A DNA stretch of 64,000 nt from NCBI RefSeq assembly GCF_013390595.1, contig NZ_JACAWV010000020.1:1-64000 (forward strand). Direction: 5' to 3'. The notes below the pieces were generated by a model. That model was not told the DNA's origin, did not search any database, and saw nothing but the letters and a program-made list of their open reading frames with translations. The position numbers and the translations under genes were made by a program. Each line of letters opens with the position of its first letter. Positions within the stretch are counted from its first letter, which is position 1. This DNA is from Rhizobium sp. RM (lineage in GTDB: Bacteria > Pseudomonadota > Alphaproteobacteria > Rhizobiales > Rhizobiaceae). Shown one piece after another: positions 1 to 10,199 of the stretch.

Positions 1-40
1 AAATCTTCTCATCACATAAGGGCCTCAAGCCCATAACAGA

Positions 41-63
41 GGCCGCACATCGCGGCCTTTTTT
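41..63 (+). terminator. Rho-independent terminator at window start
   Basis: A perfect 6-bp GC stem (GGCCGC at 41-46, GCGGCC at 52-57) with a 5-nt loop is followed directly by six T. It probably ends a rightward transcript that begins before the window. Confidence 0.75.
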
Positions 64-80
64 GTTATAATATCAACTTC

Positions 81-125
81 TCAGCAGACAAATCTGCTGA
101 ATGAGACTTCGCCAAAGGCAAAGTC
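81..125 (+). other. Two small hairpins upstream of the initiator tRNA
   Basis: 81-100 forms a perfect 8-bp hairpin (TCAGCAGA / TCTGCTGA, loop CAAA). 105-125 forms a second one (GACTT-c-GCC, loop AAA, GGC-a-AAGTC). They lie between the terminator and the tRNA and may belong to the 5' leader of the tRNA precursor. A TATAAT hexamer sits at 66-71 but has no good -35 partner. The role is unknown. Confidence 0.4.
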
Positions 126-132
126 ATGGTGC

Positions 133-211
<79 letters not shown>

Positions 212-313
212 CTAATTCCCCCCCACACACAAATCCCCTTCCAGAATAACTACAAACACAGCATCCCCAAATCACCCGCAAGGGGACTTGAATAACACGG
301 GCTCAGCTGGCGA

Positions 314-1198
314 TCACAGCGACCTATACGGTATCTCCGACAGGCTTAAGCTGATCTCGCTGAACTCCCTGACGGCGATGGTTGCAGCCTGGAGAATACG
401 CTCTCTTTGTAAACTTGGCCCGACAACGATGCTGTCGATCCCGATGTTGCTGCGGCCTTCACTGTCGAGACCGAGGTCAAGTGAGACTTCAAAATAGGGA
501 ACGAGCATTGTCGCAGTACAGCGGACTTTCACGGACGGGTGATCGAGTGGGACGAATTTTGAGACAAGGCGCCACTCGTTCTCCTCGCGAAATGATGGGT
601 CCTTGAAGGCGCAGGCAAGTTGTTGGTAGCGCGTGACCAGTTCATGCGCCAATTGCTCGACGTCATCTTCCGAAAGTGTGTTTTTCGCGCGAATGGCGTC
701 TAGCCAATTGGCAACGAACTCTTGCGCAAGTAGGGCTTTCTGCGATTGTTCGTAAATACACCGGATCAGTCGAAACTCTGCCTTTGCAGCGATCTCCTGC
801 AAGTCGCTGGCCACAAATCCGAGGCATATTCCGCCACCGCCACTATAACCTCGCCATTGGCTGAGCAGGTCATCGTCCTCTGCAAAAGAAGCTGTATAAA
901 CAAAACCTTGCCGATAGAGATCCACAAGCTCGATAGCGCGAAGAAGGACCGATTTTCCGGTATGGTCGGCGTGGGTGGACGCGGCTGCAAGTTCTTCGGT
1001 CAGATAGCGTAGACCGTACGAAAATTCTTCCGAGTCGTTGAGATAATGAATGTTGGTTGCCCAGATCGCTTTCTGAGACACGATGCCGAGATATCCGGCG
1101 AGCGTCGTGTAGTGAAAAAGTCGAGGCCTTGGGATCACGGAATGTGATCCGTTTGAATTCGGCAGCAAAGCGAAGTGGTCTTCGATTGTGTTGGGCAT
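314..1198 (-). CDS. DUF2971 family protein
   Basis: A 294-aa soluble protein of unknown function. The family pattern is visible: an FHYTT block at about 28-32 followed by an aromatic/Asn-Asp segment (YLNDSEEF, 52-59), then the hallmark block SFAEDDDLLSQWRGYSGGGG around 104-123. DUF2971 proteins are common in bacterial accessory regions and some are suspected defence or ADP-ribosyl-type enzymes, but no activity can be assigned here. The start at 1198 has a GGAG about 9 nt upstream. It lies 48 bp downstream of the MgtC-family gene on the same strand, so the two may be cotranscribed. No signal peptide or membrane segment is seen. Confidence 0.8.
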   Translation of the reverse strand: MPNTIEDHFALLPNSNGSHSVIPRPRLFHYTTLAGYLGIVSQKAIWATNIHYLNDSEEFSYGLRYLTEELAAASTHADHTGKSVLLRAIELVDLYRQGFVYTASFAEDDDLLSQWRGYSGGGGICLGFVASDLQEIAAKAEFRLIRCIYEQSQKALLAQEFVANWLDAIRAKNTLSEDDVEQLAHELVTRYQQLACAFKDPSFREENEWRLVSKFVPLDHPSVKVRCTATMLVPYFEVSLDLGLDSEGRSNIGIDSIVVGPSLQRERILQAATIAVREFSEISLSLSEIPYRSL

Positions 1199-1246
1199 GT
1201 CATTGCTCCGTCTACGGGATGTGCAAGACGACGTACCGCCGCCAAA

Positions 1247-1957
1247 TTATCTGTAAGCGCAGTACAGAATGTTTGGCGACAGGCTAAGCGATTGAACGAG
1301 AACGCTCATGACTTCGTTGTCGATCACTTCTCCTGATATGACGACATCAATGGTAATGGTCTGATCCAATGAATTGACCCGCCGTGCCAATGACTTGACA
1401 GTCAGTTGATGATCGCTGGTTTGTGTCATCAAGCTCGCGCGGACCTCGGCTTCACTTTCTGTGGTCGTACGAACTTCTATCGTATGCCGTTGCGCCTCGA
1501 GCGGGCGAGGGGGTACGAAGCGCTCTACAAGCTTCACCAGTTTGGGAGAGGTTACGTTTATCAACAAGATCAGAAGCGTTGCTTCTGCGGCCTCGAAGAT
1601 CTCTCCGTAGCCTGCCAGAACGCCGATTGCGCCGGTCGCCCAGACGGTTGCCGATGTACTCAGCCCACGAATGTTGAGACCGTCCCGCATGATCAGGCCA
1701 GCGCCGAGAAAACCTATTCCCGTTACAACTTGCCCACCCATACGAATGTCCTCGTTGACTTCAAGGATGGCGGGTAGTGCGCAGTATGCTGCAGCGCCAA
1801 AGGCAACGAGTGCGTGTGTCGTCAACCCGGTCGTGCCCTGTCGCCATTGTCGCTCCAGGCCGATGATTGTTCCAAACACGACAGCGGTTACCAGGCGAAC
1901 TGATATCGATAACGTGTCATAAAGCCATGGGAAGAAGTCGTTTATCAAGAGCGCCAC
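1247..1957 (-). CDS. MgtC/SapB family inner-membrane protein
   Basis: A 236-aa membrane protein. The N-terminal two thirds carry about five hydrophobic helices with the MgtC signature: GTIIGLERQWRQ at about 29-40, then TTGLTTHALVAFGAA and a glycine-rich GIGFLGAGLIMR segment near 80-91. The C-terminal part, from about 160, is a soluble alpha/beta tail like the ACT-type domain of longer MgtC proteins. Characterised MgtC homologues act in low-magnesium adaptation, often through ATP synthase or phosphate uptake; plain SapB-type relatives have no fixed role. The gene is leftward, upstream of the DUF2971 gene and divergent from the YqhA-type gene. Family is sure, function is not. Confidence 0.88.
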   Translation of the reverse strand: MALLINDFFPWLYDTLSISVRLVTAVVFGTIIGLERQWRQGTTGLTTHALVAFGAAAYCALPAILEVNEDIRMGGQVVTGIGFLGAGLIMRDGLNIRGLSTSATVWATGAIGVLAGYGEIFEAAEATLLILLINVTSPKLVKLVERFVPPRPLEAQRHTIEVRTTTESEAEVRASLMTQTSDHQLTVKSLARRVNSLDQTITIDVVISGEVIDNEVMSVLVQSLSLSPNILYCAYR

Positions 1958-2043
1958 CAGTCGGTTTTTGCACGCACTACAAATCGAAACTCCAGATTGT
2001 CGAAAAGCCTTTTAGCACAAAATTGGAACTCCGATTGAACCAG

Positions 2044-2068
2044 GGAAACAAATTGGTTTCCAGTTTTT
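2044..2068. promoter_or_regulatory. Hairpin with T-run in the divergent mgtC/yqhA-type intergenic region
   Basis: GGAAAC (2044-2049) and GTTTCC (2056-2061) form a 6-bp stem with a 6-nt loop, followed on the + strand by AG and six T. It has the shape of a weak intrinsic terminator, yet no rightward gene ends here and both flanking genes point away. It could be a leader attenuator for the rightward gene at 2196, or chance in an AT-rich promoter region. Confidence 0.35.
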
Positions 2069-2195
2069 TCGAAATATTGCGGCGATGACAAGTGTTCTTG
2101 CACTTCCACTGAGAGTTGAGGCACAGTGTCCTCGTTGGTGCTGTGGAGACCTGGGTTTGAATGGTTTCTCCCGCGCTCCTAGGGGAGACGATGCA

Positions 2196-2711
2196 ATGTT
2201 GTCTTTTTTGCTTAGCCTTCGTTACGTCATGGGTCTTGCGTCGATCGGCGTGATTGCAGCGTCCTTTCTCATGTTCTGGGAAGGCCTTCTGGCCATTGGC
2301 AACGCCTTCGTTCAAGTGCGTGCCAATCCGGACCAGGCAATCATTGCCGCAGTGTTACAGGGCGTGGACAAGCTGTTGTTTGCTATCGTTCTCGTCATTT
2401 TCGGATGCGCGATTACGGTTGGCTTTGTTGTGAGCCCAAGCGCACCCTGGAAAGCGCAGCTTCCACGCTGGATGGTGATCGAAGACGTCGCAGAGCTCAA
2501 AAACCTCTTTTTCCAGATGATCATTCTTTATCTGGTCGTACATTTCGTAACGCTTGTCGCGGAGATGGAGGATATGCCGGATTGGAACGCGCTTGTTCTG
2601 CCCGTTTCCATTCTTTTGCTCGCCGCGGCGATGAAAATTATCGCAACCGCATCCACCCACGGCACCTCAGAACACATCGAACCAACCGATGATCAAAGCC
2701 ATTCTAGGTAG
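2196..2711 (+). CDS. YqhA (UPF0114) family membrane protein
   Basis: A 171-aa integral membrane protein with four likely helices: LLSLRYVMGLASIGVIAASFL, the segment ending LLFAIVLVIFGCAITVGFVV, a helix around FFQMIILYLVVHFVTLV, and a last one near LVLPVSILLLAAAMKI. This helix arrangement and length fit the UPF0114/YqhA family, whose role is unknown. The frame stays open upstream to 2085, but ATG 2196 is chosen because AGGGGAG (2181-2187) lies 8 nt upstream and the hydrophobic domain begins right after it. The extra upstream residues are Cys/Arg-rich and do not look like protein. Divergent from the MgtC gene. Confidence 0.8.
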   Translation: MLSFLLSLRYVMGLASIGVIAASFLMFWEGLLAIGNAFVQVRANPDQAIIAAVLQGVDKLLFAIVLVIFGCAITVGFVVSPSAPWKAQLPRWMVIEDVAELKNLFFQMIILYLVVHFVTLVAEMEDMPDWNALVLPVSILLLAAAMKIIATASTHGTSEHIEPTDDQSHSR

Positions 2712-2936
2712 GTCCACGGAATAACTCACTACTTCTTGTGGTTGCGACCGTAAATTTTAGCTATCGTTCTGCGCGATTAAGTGGTATTTGATATTCAGGA
2801 TTGCTAATGAATGCAATTCTAAGTTCTTGTATTTTTTTAAGTTTAAACGTGCATCGCGGACTTCCCGCAAAACTTCCAAGCCAAGATCGACGTCGTCAGT
2901 TTACTGCCTGCCACTGTGATTGAGCGTGAGTTTTAA

Positions 2937-4082
2937 ATGCATAAGCATGACATCCCCATTATTGGGAGTTTGAGAAGGCTGTTTACAGCCGCATTGCTCT
3001 CAACCCTCCCTCTCAGTCTCAACGCGCAATCTCTGCAGAGTGTTGAGGTGCAGCCCGTCCAGTTGATGAATGTGGCCCCGAAGTACGAATTTGTGGGGCG
3101 CGTAGAAGCCGCAAATTCGGTGGATATTCTTGCCAGGGTGCCCGGATTTATCAAGGAGCGGCTGTTTCAGGAAGGCCAATCGGTCACAGCGGACCAACCT
3201 CTGTTTGTGATCGAACAAGAGAGCTATCAACTGTCTCTCGATGATGCGCAAGCGACACGAGATGCTGCGCAATCCAATCTCGTCAATGCCGAACAAAGTC
3301 TAGCTCGAAACCTGTCCCTTGCCAGGGGCAGCGTTTCTCAAGCGGTTCTTGATCAAAGTCAGGCTGCCCGCGATTCTGCAGCCTCCAGCCTTCGCTCCGC
3401 CGATGTGAAGGTAAATCAGGCAAAGCTGAACCTCAGCTATACGAGAATTTCCTCTCCGATTGCGGGAAGAATAGGCGTATCGAATGTTTCTGTGGGGGGC
3501 TTCGTTGGTAACGCGACCACCGTGCTTGCCCGCGTGGTGCAGATGGACCCTATTCGCGTTGTTTTTTCCGTCAGTGATCGCTCTATTCTCGACCTGCGTG
3601 CCGCTGCTGGTGGGGCGTCGAAGGAAGAACTGGCCAGGCACTTCAAGACAAGCCTGCGTTTGTCGAACGGGCAGGTTTATATCCAGTCGGGCGAGATTGA
3701 GTTTCTGGACAATCAGGTTGATTTGCAGACAGGGACACTGGCAATCAGAGCGTCGTTTTCGAACCCGGATGCTTTGCTGGTGCCCAACCAGTTCGTGACG
3801 GTCGTTGTGAGTGAAGATGCGCCGGTGATGAAGCCCGTGGTTCCGCAGGAGGTCGTACAGCAGGACAGAGACGGAAAATACGTGCTGCTGGCTGGTGAGG
3901 GCGACAAGGCGGAACTGCGTCGTATCAGCGCCGACAATCAGATGTCTGGAAACTGGATCGTCGAAGACGGTCTTGTCGGGGGTGAGCGGCTCATTACCGG
4001 AAACCTGCAAAGTGTTGCTGAGGGCATGCCGCTCAAGGTGATGCCCGCAACCGATCTCAGTAGCACGGGAACGAAGCCATGA
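2937..4082 (+). CDS. RND efflux periplasmic adaptor (membrane fusion protein)
   Basis: The 381-aa adaptor links an inner-membrane RND pump to an outer-membrane channel. A signal peptide is visible at about 1-30 (basic start, then [16 protein letters not shown]; no lipobox cysteine). It is followed by the half-lipoyl motif around [20 protein letters not shown], an alpha-helical hairpin rich in Ala/Gln/Ser (about 100-160), the second lipoyl half ([15 protein letters not shown]) and the beta-barrel and membrane-proximal regions. It overlaps the pump gene by 4 nt (ATGA), so the two are translationally coupled. No outer-membrane channel gene or TetR regulator is adjacent; the channel must be supplied from elsewhere. 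Confidence 0.93.
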   Translation: MHKHDIPIIGSLRRLFTAALLSTLPLSLNAQSLQSVEVQPVQLMNVAPKYEFVGRVEAANSVDILARVPGFIKERLFQEGQSVTADQPLFVIEQESYQLSLDDAQATRDAAQSNLVNAEQSLARNLSLARGSVSQAVLDQSQAARDSAASSLRSADVKVNQAKLNLSYTRISSPIAGRIGVSNVSVGGFVGNATTVLARVVQMDPIRVVFSVSDRSILDLRAAAGGASKEELARHFKTSLRLSNGQVYIQSGEIEFLDNQVDLQTGTLAIRASFSNPDALLVPNQFVTVVVSEDAPVMKPVVPQEVVQQDRDGKYVLLAGEGDKAELRRISADNQMSGNWIVEDGLVGGERLITGNLQSVAEGMPLKVMPATDLSSTGTKP

Positions 4083-7000
4083 TTGGCCCTGGAAGCTTTA
4101 TCCGGCTTCCCCGTTTTGCAATGGTGATTGCAATCGTCATGGTGATTGCTGGCGCCCTTGCTATGACGCAGATCCCGGTCACGCAATATCCTCCGATCAC
4201 ACCTCCCGAAGTGCAGGTCTCAGCGAGTTACCCTGGCGCCAATGCCACCGTCATGGCTGAAAGTGTCGGCGCGCTGATCGAGGAGCAGGTGAATGGCGTT
4301 GATGGCATGCTCTACATGTCTTCATCCAGCACCAACAATGGCACCTACTCGCTCACCGTGACATTTGCGGTGGGGACAGATCCCGAGATAGCGCAGATCA
4401 ACGTGCAAAACAGAGTGGCGACGGCAACGCCGCGCCTGCCGGCGGTCGTTTCGCAAACCGGCGTTACGGTTAGAAGCCGGTCGTCGAGCATGCTGATGGG
4501 GGTTGCCATCTACTCTCCCAAAGGTACTCGGGATGAGCTTTTTGTCAGCAATTATGCCTCGATCAACATCAGAGATGCATTGGCTCGTATCTCAGGTGTC
4601 GGCGATGCCGGTGTCTTTGGTCCTGCCTACAGCATGCGCATCTGGATGAACCCAGATCGAATGGAAGCGCTGGGTGTCACGGCGGCCGACCTAAGTGCCG
4701 CGGTTCAGTCCCAGAACGCGCAGGCTTCGGCTGGCCAGATCGGATCACCACCAACCTCAGATGGCCAGCAACTGCAACTTACCATCTTGGCAAAGGGGCG
4801 ATTGAGCGATCCTTCGGAGTTCGGCAACATTGTTGTGCGGACCAATACCGATGGCGCAATCGTCAGATTGCGGGATGTGGCGAGGGTCGAGCTTGGTGCT
4901 CAGTCCTATGATACCGTATCGACGTTCAACGGAAAGCCGAGCGCGACCATCGTGCTTTATCAGTCGGCAGATGCGAACGCCTTGTCCGTTTCACAAGCTG
5001 CGAGAGCGGAACTGGAGCGTTTGCAGCAGCAATTTCCGGAGGACATCGCATATACGGTCGTCTTCGATACGACGAGTTTCCTCAACGCGACGATCGAAGA
5101 GATCATCATAACCCTTGCGATCACATTTGTTCTGGTGGTCGCTGTCGTCTACGTCTTCCTGCAGGATTGGCGGGCGACAATTCTCCCGACACTGACAATT
5201 CCAGTTTCGCTGATTGGTGCCTTCACCGTTCTCTATTTCATTGGCTACTCGGCCAATACCATCACCCTGTTTGCCATGGTGTTGGCGATCAGCCTTGTTG
5301 TCGACGATGCGATTATCGTTGCGGAAAATGCGCAGCGCATCATGCAGGAAGAAGGGCTGTCGATCACTGATGCGACGCTCAAGACAATGGAACAGGTGAC
5401 GGGCCCAATCATCGCAACGACGCTCGTTCTCGCTGCGTTGTTTGTTCCGGTGTCGTTTTTGCCGGGAATAACCGGGCAGCTCTACCGGCAGTTTGCAGTC
5501 ACGATTTTGGTCACGATCAGCTTTTCGACCATCAATGCCCTCACGCTCAGCCCGGCACTGTGCGCCATGCTTTTGAAGCCGCCGGCGACCAAGCGGGCAA
5601 AGGTCTTTGAACAATTCAATTCTTGGTTGGCTTGGATCAGGGATTTTTATGTCCGCATGCTGCTTGCGCTATCGCGGCGTGTCGTCGTGTCGATCGTGAT
5701 CATTTTGGGGATCTTTGCCGGCACCTATGCGCTGGTACGGGTCTTGCCGACCGGGTTCATTCCCTCGGAGGATCAGGGGTATCTTTTTGCGAACGTTCAG
5801 CTTCCCAATTCCGCTGCCATAGGGCGCACGCAACAAACCGTGTCGCAGGTCCAGACAATTCTCCGGAATACGCCAGGTGTTGAAAACGTCATCGGTATTT
5901 CAGGCATGAGCCTCATCGGTGGCGGCGGATCGAATGCTGGCATGGTGATTGCCGCGCTGAAGCCGTGGAGCGAGCGTAATTCAGACGAAAGTGCGGATGC
6001 TATTCTGGCAAAACTGCGGCGCGAGTTTACCGTTTTCTCCAATGCCTCGGTCGTCGCATTCAATCCACCTGCCATTCCCGGCCTTGGTACCACCGGCGGG
6101 TTTGATTTCCGGCTGCAGGCACTTGATGGGCAGGAGCCCGGCGAACTTGCTCAGGTCATGCGCGGTCTCATAGGCAAGGCAAATCAGACCCCAGCTCTTG
6201 CCGGCGTATTCAGCACCTTTTCGGCTGACGCTCCACAATTGTTCATGGACATCGATCGCAACCGGGCCGAACTCTATGGCGTGTCACCGGCGGCGATCTT
6301 CAGCGCTGCGCAGGCACAGCTTGGTTCAGCCTACATTGATGATTTCAATCTCTCGTCCCGCGTGTTTCAGGTGCGGCTCCAAAATGATACGCAATTCCGC
6401 TCGCGCATCGAGGACATTCAACGCCTGAGAGTGAGATCGTCAAACGGTGCATTGGTGCCGATCCAGGCTGTGGCATCCGTTTCCACGATATACGGTGCAA
6501 GCTCGATCAATCGTTACAATCTTTTCCCTGCTGCATCGATCAATGGTCAACCGGGTCCCGGTGTCAGCACAGGCGACGCACTTGTCGCGATGGAGAACGT
6601 TGCAGCCGAGACCCTTCCGTCAGGGTTTGGTTTCGAGTGGACAGGGTTGGCGTTGCAGGAACGTCAGGCCGGCGCACAAACCGCGCTGCTGCTCATCATG
6701 GGAATAGTTTTCACCTACCTGTTCCTCGTCGCCCAATATGAAAGCTGGTCGGTCCCACTCGCCGTCATACTTTCCGTGTGTGCTGCAGCGGCAGGTGCAT
6801 TGAGCAGTCTTCTGATCGCCGGTCTGGATTTGAATGTTTACGCACAGATCGGGCTTGTTTTGCTGATCGGTCTGGCGGCAAAAAATGCGATCCTGATCGT
6901 CGAATTCGCCAAGGAACGGCGTGAAGCCGGACTGGAGATCACTGAGGCTGCCAGACTGGCCACATACCAACGTTTCCGGCCTGTGTTCATGACGGCAATG

Positions 7001-7231
7001 GCCTCGGTGCTGGGTGTCCTTCCGCTGGTCTTTGCGACCGGGGCCGGAGCGGCCAGCCGTCAGGCGATTGGCGTCTCGATCTTCGGTGGCCTGCTGGTTG
7101 GCACCCTGGTGGGTATTCTGATTATCCCGCTTCTCTACGTCCTTGTTCAGACGCTGCGCGAAAGGGTCAAGTCTTCATGGTTTGGGGTGGGCGCGCAATC
7201 CAAACATACGACGACAGGCGGAGGGGAATGA
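4079..7231 (+). CDS. RND efflux pump, HAE-1/AcrB type
   Basis: A 1050-aa proton-driven inner-membrane exporter of hydrophobic or amphiphilic compounds. The length matches AcrB homologues. It has a first transmembrane helix at about 10-28, a large periplasmic porter loop, a helix bundle from about 340, and the proton-relay aspartate pair in VVDDAI at 407-412. The second half repeats the layout, with [16 protein letters not shown] providing the conserved relay lysine. It is coupled to the adaptor gene upstream and its stop lies only 3 nt before the next gene, an amino-acid antiporter, which suggests one transcript. Substrate cannot be read from sequence. Confidence 0.95.
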   Translation: MIGPGSFIRLPRFAMVIAIVMVIAGALAMTQIPVTQYPPITPPEVQVSASYPGANATVMAESVGALIEEQVNGVDGMLYMSSSSTNNGTYSLTVTFAVGTDPEIAQINVQNRVATATPRLPAVVSQTGVTVRSRSSSMLMGVAIYSPKGTRDELFVSNYASINIRDALARISGVGDAGVFGPAYSMRIWMNPDRMEALGVTAADLSAAVQSQNAQASAGQIGSPPTSDGQQLQLTILAKGRLSDPSEFGNIVVRTNTDGAIVRLRDVARVELGAQSYDTVSTFNGKPSATIVLYQSADANALSVSQAARAELERLQQQFPEDIAYTVVFDTTSFLNATIEEIIITLAITFVLVVAVVYVFLQDWRATILPTLTIPVSLIGAFTVLYFIGYSANTITLFAMVLAISLVVDDAIIVAENAQRIMQEEGLSITDATLKTMEQVTGPIIATTLVLAALFVPVSFLPGITGQLYRQFAVTILVTISFSTINALTLSPALCAMLLKPPATKRAKVFEQFNSWLAWIRDFYVRMLLALSRRVVVSIVIILGIFAGTYALVRVLPTGFIPSEDQGYLFANVQLPNSAAIGRTQQTVSQVQTILRNTPGVENVIGISGMSLIGGGGSNAGMVIAALKPWSERNSDESADAILAKLRREFTVFSNASVVAFNPPAIPGLGTTGGFDFRLQALDGQEPGELAQVMRGLIGKANQTPALAGVFSTFSADAPQLFMDIDRNRAELYGVSPAAIFSAAQAQLGSAYIDDFNLSSRVFQVRLQNDTQFRSRIEDIQRLRVRSSNGALVPIQAVASVSTIYGASSINRYNLFPAASINGQPGPGVSTGDALVAMENVAAETLPSGFGFEWTGLALQERQAGAQTALLLIMGIVFTYLFLVAQYESWSVPLAVILSVCAAAAGALSSLLIAGLDLNVYAQIGLVLLIGLAAKNAILIVEFAKERREAGLEITEAARLATYQRFRPVFMTAMASVLGVLPLVFATGAGAASRQAIGVSIFGGLLVGTLVGILIIPLLYVLVQTLRERVKSSWFGVGAQSKHTTTGGGE

Positions 7232-7234
7232 ACG

Positions 7235-8665
7235 ATGTCCGCAGCCGGTGAAGCAAAGCTATCTCTGGTGACGTTGACGGGCATGGTGGTCGGCTCCATG
7301 GTCGGAGCCGGAATATTCTCGCTGCCTCAGGCATTTGGAAAGGCAACTGGTCCGCTTGGCGCGATTGTCGCCTGGACGATCGCCGGAATTGGCATGCTGA
7401 TGGTTGCATTCGTTTTTCAGAGCCTGGCGCAGCGGCGTCCGGATCTGGATGCGGGTATCTTCATGTATGCGAAGGAAGGTTTCGGCAACTATCTCGGTTT
7501 CCTGTCTGCTCTTGGGTATTGGGCAGCCGCGCTACTTGGAAATGTCACCTACTTCATCCTGGTAAAGTCGACACTTGGTCTGTTTTTCCCGGCTTTCGGT
7601 GACGGCAACACCTTGATTGCCGTTGCGACGTCGTCCGTATTGTTGTGGGTGTTTCACAGCCTCATCTTGAGAGGTATCCGGCAGGCAGCGGCTCTGAACA
7701 CAGTCGTGACGATCGCCAAGATCCTGCCGATCTTCGTCTTCCTTTTATTGGTTTTGATGGCCTTCGATTGGGAGATTTTTCGAGAGAGCTTCTGGGGCGC
7801 CGATGAGGCTGGGATAGGGTCGCTCTCCACTCAAGTGCGAAACACCATGCTTGTTACCGTTTTCGTTTTTGTCGGCATTGAGGGCGCAAGCGTTTACTCA
7901 AGATATGCGAGAAAACGCTCGGACGTGGGCACCGCAACCGTCACCGGTTTTCTGTTCGTTCTCGCTCTTATGTTGGCGGTCACACTGCTCTCATATGGCG
8001 TCATGCCTAAAGAGGATCTTGCCGAGTTACGCAATCCATCGATGGCAGGAGTGCTGGCAGCCGTGACAGGACCATGGGGAGCGGTCTTCGTCAGCATCGG
8101 CTTGGTCATCTCCGTCGCTGGAGCCTACATCGCCTGGGTGCTGCTGGCAGCAGAAATCCTTTACTCCGCCGCCAAGTACCAGACCATGCCAAGTTTTCTC
8201 GCGCGGGAAAATGCGGCAGGCGTTCCCGCCAATGCGCTTTGGCTGACAAACATCATCGTACAGGTGTTCCTCATCATCTCGATGTTTTCGGATTACGCCT
8301 TCATGCTCGCGGTGGCGATGACGAGTTCGATGATCCTCGTGCCGTATCTTCTCGTTGCGGCATTCGGCGTGAAAACCAACTTGCAGGGCGATAAGTCTGT
8401 CATTCAGTCCAAGGGCAATGGTGCCGAAACGGTACAGTCATTTCTGGCCCTGATCTACACTGCCGGGCTTATTTATGCCGCCGGATTCAAGTTCCTCCTT
8501 CTTACGACGTTGATCTATGTCCCGGGGACCGCTCTTTTCCTTATGGCAAGGAATGAGCAGGGTGAAACTATATTTAACCATGTAGAGTGGTTTGTATTTG
8601 CGGTTTTGAGTGTTGGATTTTTTGCGGTTATATTCGGAATTACAAAGGGATATCTGAGTATATAG
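7235..8665 (+). CDS. APC-family arginine/ornithine-type antiporter (copy 1)
   Basis: A 476-aa transporter with about 12-13 helices. The APC substrate loop is clear near the N-terminus (MVVGSMVGAGIFSLPQAFG). Sequence style, length and position two genes before arginine deiminase point to the basic amino acid/polyamine antiporter group that includes ArcD (arginine/ornithine exchange). The start at 7235 follows a GGAGGGG-type site at the end of the pump gene, and the 3-nt gap implies cotranscription. It is closely similar along its length to the next gene, so the pair looks like a tandem duplication. Whether it exchanges arginine for ornithine or for citrulline is not decidable; no arcB gene is nearby. 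Confidence 0.88.
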   Translation: MSAAGEAKLSLVTLTGMVVGSMVGAGIFSLPQAFGKATGPLGAIVAWTIAGIGMLMVAFVFQSLAQRRPDLDAGIFMYAKEGFGNYLGFLSALGYWAAALLGNVTYFILVKSTLGLFFPAFGDGNTLIAVATSSVLLWVFHSLILRGIRQAAALNTVVTIAKILPIFVFLLLVLMAFDWEIFRESFWGADEAGIGSLSTQVRNTMLVTVFVFVGIEGASVYSRYARKRSDVGTATVTGFLFVLALMLAVTLLSYGVMPKEDLAELRNPSMAGVLAAVTGPWGAVFVSIGLVISVAGAYIAWVLLAAEILYSAAKYQTMPSFLARENAAGVPANALWLTNIIVQVFLIISMFSDYAFMLAVAMTSSMILVPYLLVAAFGVKTNLQGDKSVIQSKGNGAETVQSFLALIYTAGLIYAAGFKFLLLTTLIYVPGTALFLMARNEQGETIFNHVEWFVFAVLSVGFFAVIFGITKGYLSI

Positions 8666-8751
8666 GCGCAATTTCCTAAAATTGAACGCATAATTTGCTT
8701 GCCATTGGTGGGCTTTGACTGACTTTATACTTGGCTGAGAGGGTTAGGTTT

Positions 8752-10182
8752 ATGGCAGCGTCGCAACAGAAACTCACGTTATTTTCGTTAACGGCAATGG
8801 TTGTCGGCTCCATGGTTGGGGCGGGTATTTTCAATCTTCCGAGCCGCTTCGGAACTGCCACAGGACCTTTTGGTGCGATTATTGCCTGGGCTATCGCCGG
8901 AACCGGCATGTATATGCTCGCGCGGGTCTTCCAGGCTCTCGCCGAGAAAAAGCCCGATATTGATTCCGGTGTTTTCGCTTATGCCAAGGCAGGTTTTGGA
9001 AACTACATGGGTTTCCTTTCTGCCTTTGGCTATTGGCTTGGCAGTTGCCTTGGAAACGTCTTTTATTGGGTTCTCATCGGCTCAACGCTCGGGCGCTTTT
9101 TTCCCGAATTTTTTGGTGACGGAAGTAGTGCCACGGCGATTGTTGTGTCGCTTGTCGGCATCTGGGCGTTTCATTTCATGATCCTGCGCGGCGTGGAACA
9201 AGCAGCGTTCATCAATACGATTGTCACCGTTGCCAAGGTCGTGCCGATCCTCGTCTTCATTTTGGCGCTGATCTTCTTCTTCAACTATGCGCAGTTCTCC
9301 GACAACTTTTTCGGTGGCGCAGACATGCCGGTGAAATCGTTGGTCGCACAAGTGCGAGACACGATGCTGATCACCGTTTTCGTGTTCCTCGGTATCGAGG
9401 GGGCCAGCGTCTATTCCCGTTTTGCGCAAAAACGATCCGACGTCGGCTCTGCCACGATCCTCGGCTTCGTGGGCGTCACGGGTCTTATGGTCGCGGTCAC
9501 GTTGCTGCCTTATGCAGCTTTGCCCCAATCAGCCATTGCAGCAGTTCAGCAGCCCTCGATGGCGGGCGTACTTGAAGCCGTCGTCGGACACTGGGGGGCC
9601 GTATTCATTTCCATCGGCGTTCTGGTTTCCGTTCTCGGTGCCTATCTCGCATGGTCTCTCATTTGCGCCGAGGTGCTTTTCGCCGCCGCCAAATCGCAGG
9701 ACATGCCAAAGATGTTTGCGGCACAAAACGGTAATCGCGTCCCGGCAAATGCGCTCTGGCTGACCAATATTGTCGTGTCGCTTTTCGTGATCTCCACCTA
9801 CTGGTCACGAGATGCCTTCAACTTCATGCTCGACATGACAAGTGTAACGGCGCTTCTGCCCTATCTTCTTGTTGCGGGTTACGGCGTTTTGCTGGCGCGT
9901 CGAGGTGAGGGGTACGAAACGACGCCGGAACAGCGCGGACGCGATCAGTTTTTTGCGTGGGTAGCGGTTGTCTACACGCTGTTCATGTTTGCTGCCGCTG
10001 GGCTGAAGTATGTTCTGCTGGTCGCGGTGCTCTTCGTTCCTGGCACCATTCTCTACTTCTGGGCGCGACGGGAGCAGAAGCTCACTTTGTTCACGCCGGC
10101 CGAACTCATCGTGTTTGCAGTGACGCTCATCGGTGGCCTGGTTGGGGCCTACGGTTTGCTGACAGGTATTATTACACCCTAA
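8752..10182 (+). CDS. APC-family arginine/ornithine-type antiporter (copy 2)
   Basis: A 476-aa paralogue of the preceding antiporter, with the same APC loop (MVVGSMVGAGIFNLPSRFG) and the same block order throughout (for example a shared IEGASVYSR segment mid-protein and PANALWLTNI near two thirds). The frame is open from a TTG at 8731, but ATG 8752 is preferred: GAGAGGG (8737-8743) is 8 nt upstream. An 86-bp gap separates it from copy 1, long enough for its own promoter. It lies 17 bp before arcA, so it is the more likely direct partner of the deiminase. Confidence 0.88.
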   Translation: MAASQQKLTLFSLTAMVVGSMVGAGIFNLPSRFGTATGPFGAIIAWAIAGTGMYMLARVFQALAEKKPDIDSGVFAYAKAGFGNYMGFLSAFGYWLGSCLGNVFYWVLIGSTLGRFFPEFFGDGSSATAIVVSLVGIWAFHFMILRGVEQAAFINTIVTVAKVVPILVFILALIFFFNYAQFSDNFFGGADMPVKSLVAQVRDTMLITVFVFLGIEGASVYSRFAQKRSDVGSATILGFVGVTGLMVAVTLLPYAALPQSAIAAVQQPSMAGVLEAVVGHWGAVFISIGVLVSVLGAYLAWSLICAEVLFAAAKSQDMPKMFAAQNGNRVPANALWLTNIVVSLFVISTYWSRDAFNFMLDMTSVTALLPYLLVAGYGVLLARRGEGYETTPEQRGRDQFFAWVAVVYTLFMFAAAGLKYVLLVAVLFVPGTILYFWARREQKLTLFTPAELIVFAVTLIGGLVGAYGLLTGIITP

Positions 10183-10199
10183 ACTGAGAGGCGAAGGTC

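Noticed and set aside
2085-2195. N-terminal extension of the YqhA-type protein
   Set aside because: The extra residues are Cys/Arg-rich, while a strong ribosome site precedes ATG 2196 and the membrane domain starts there.
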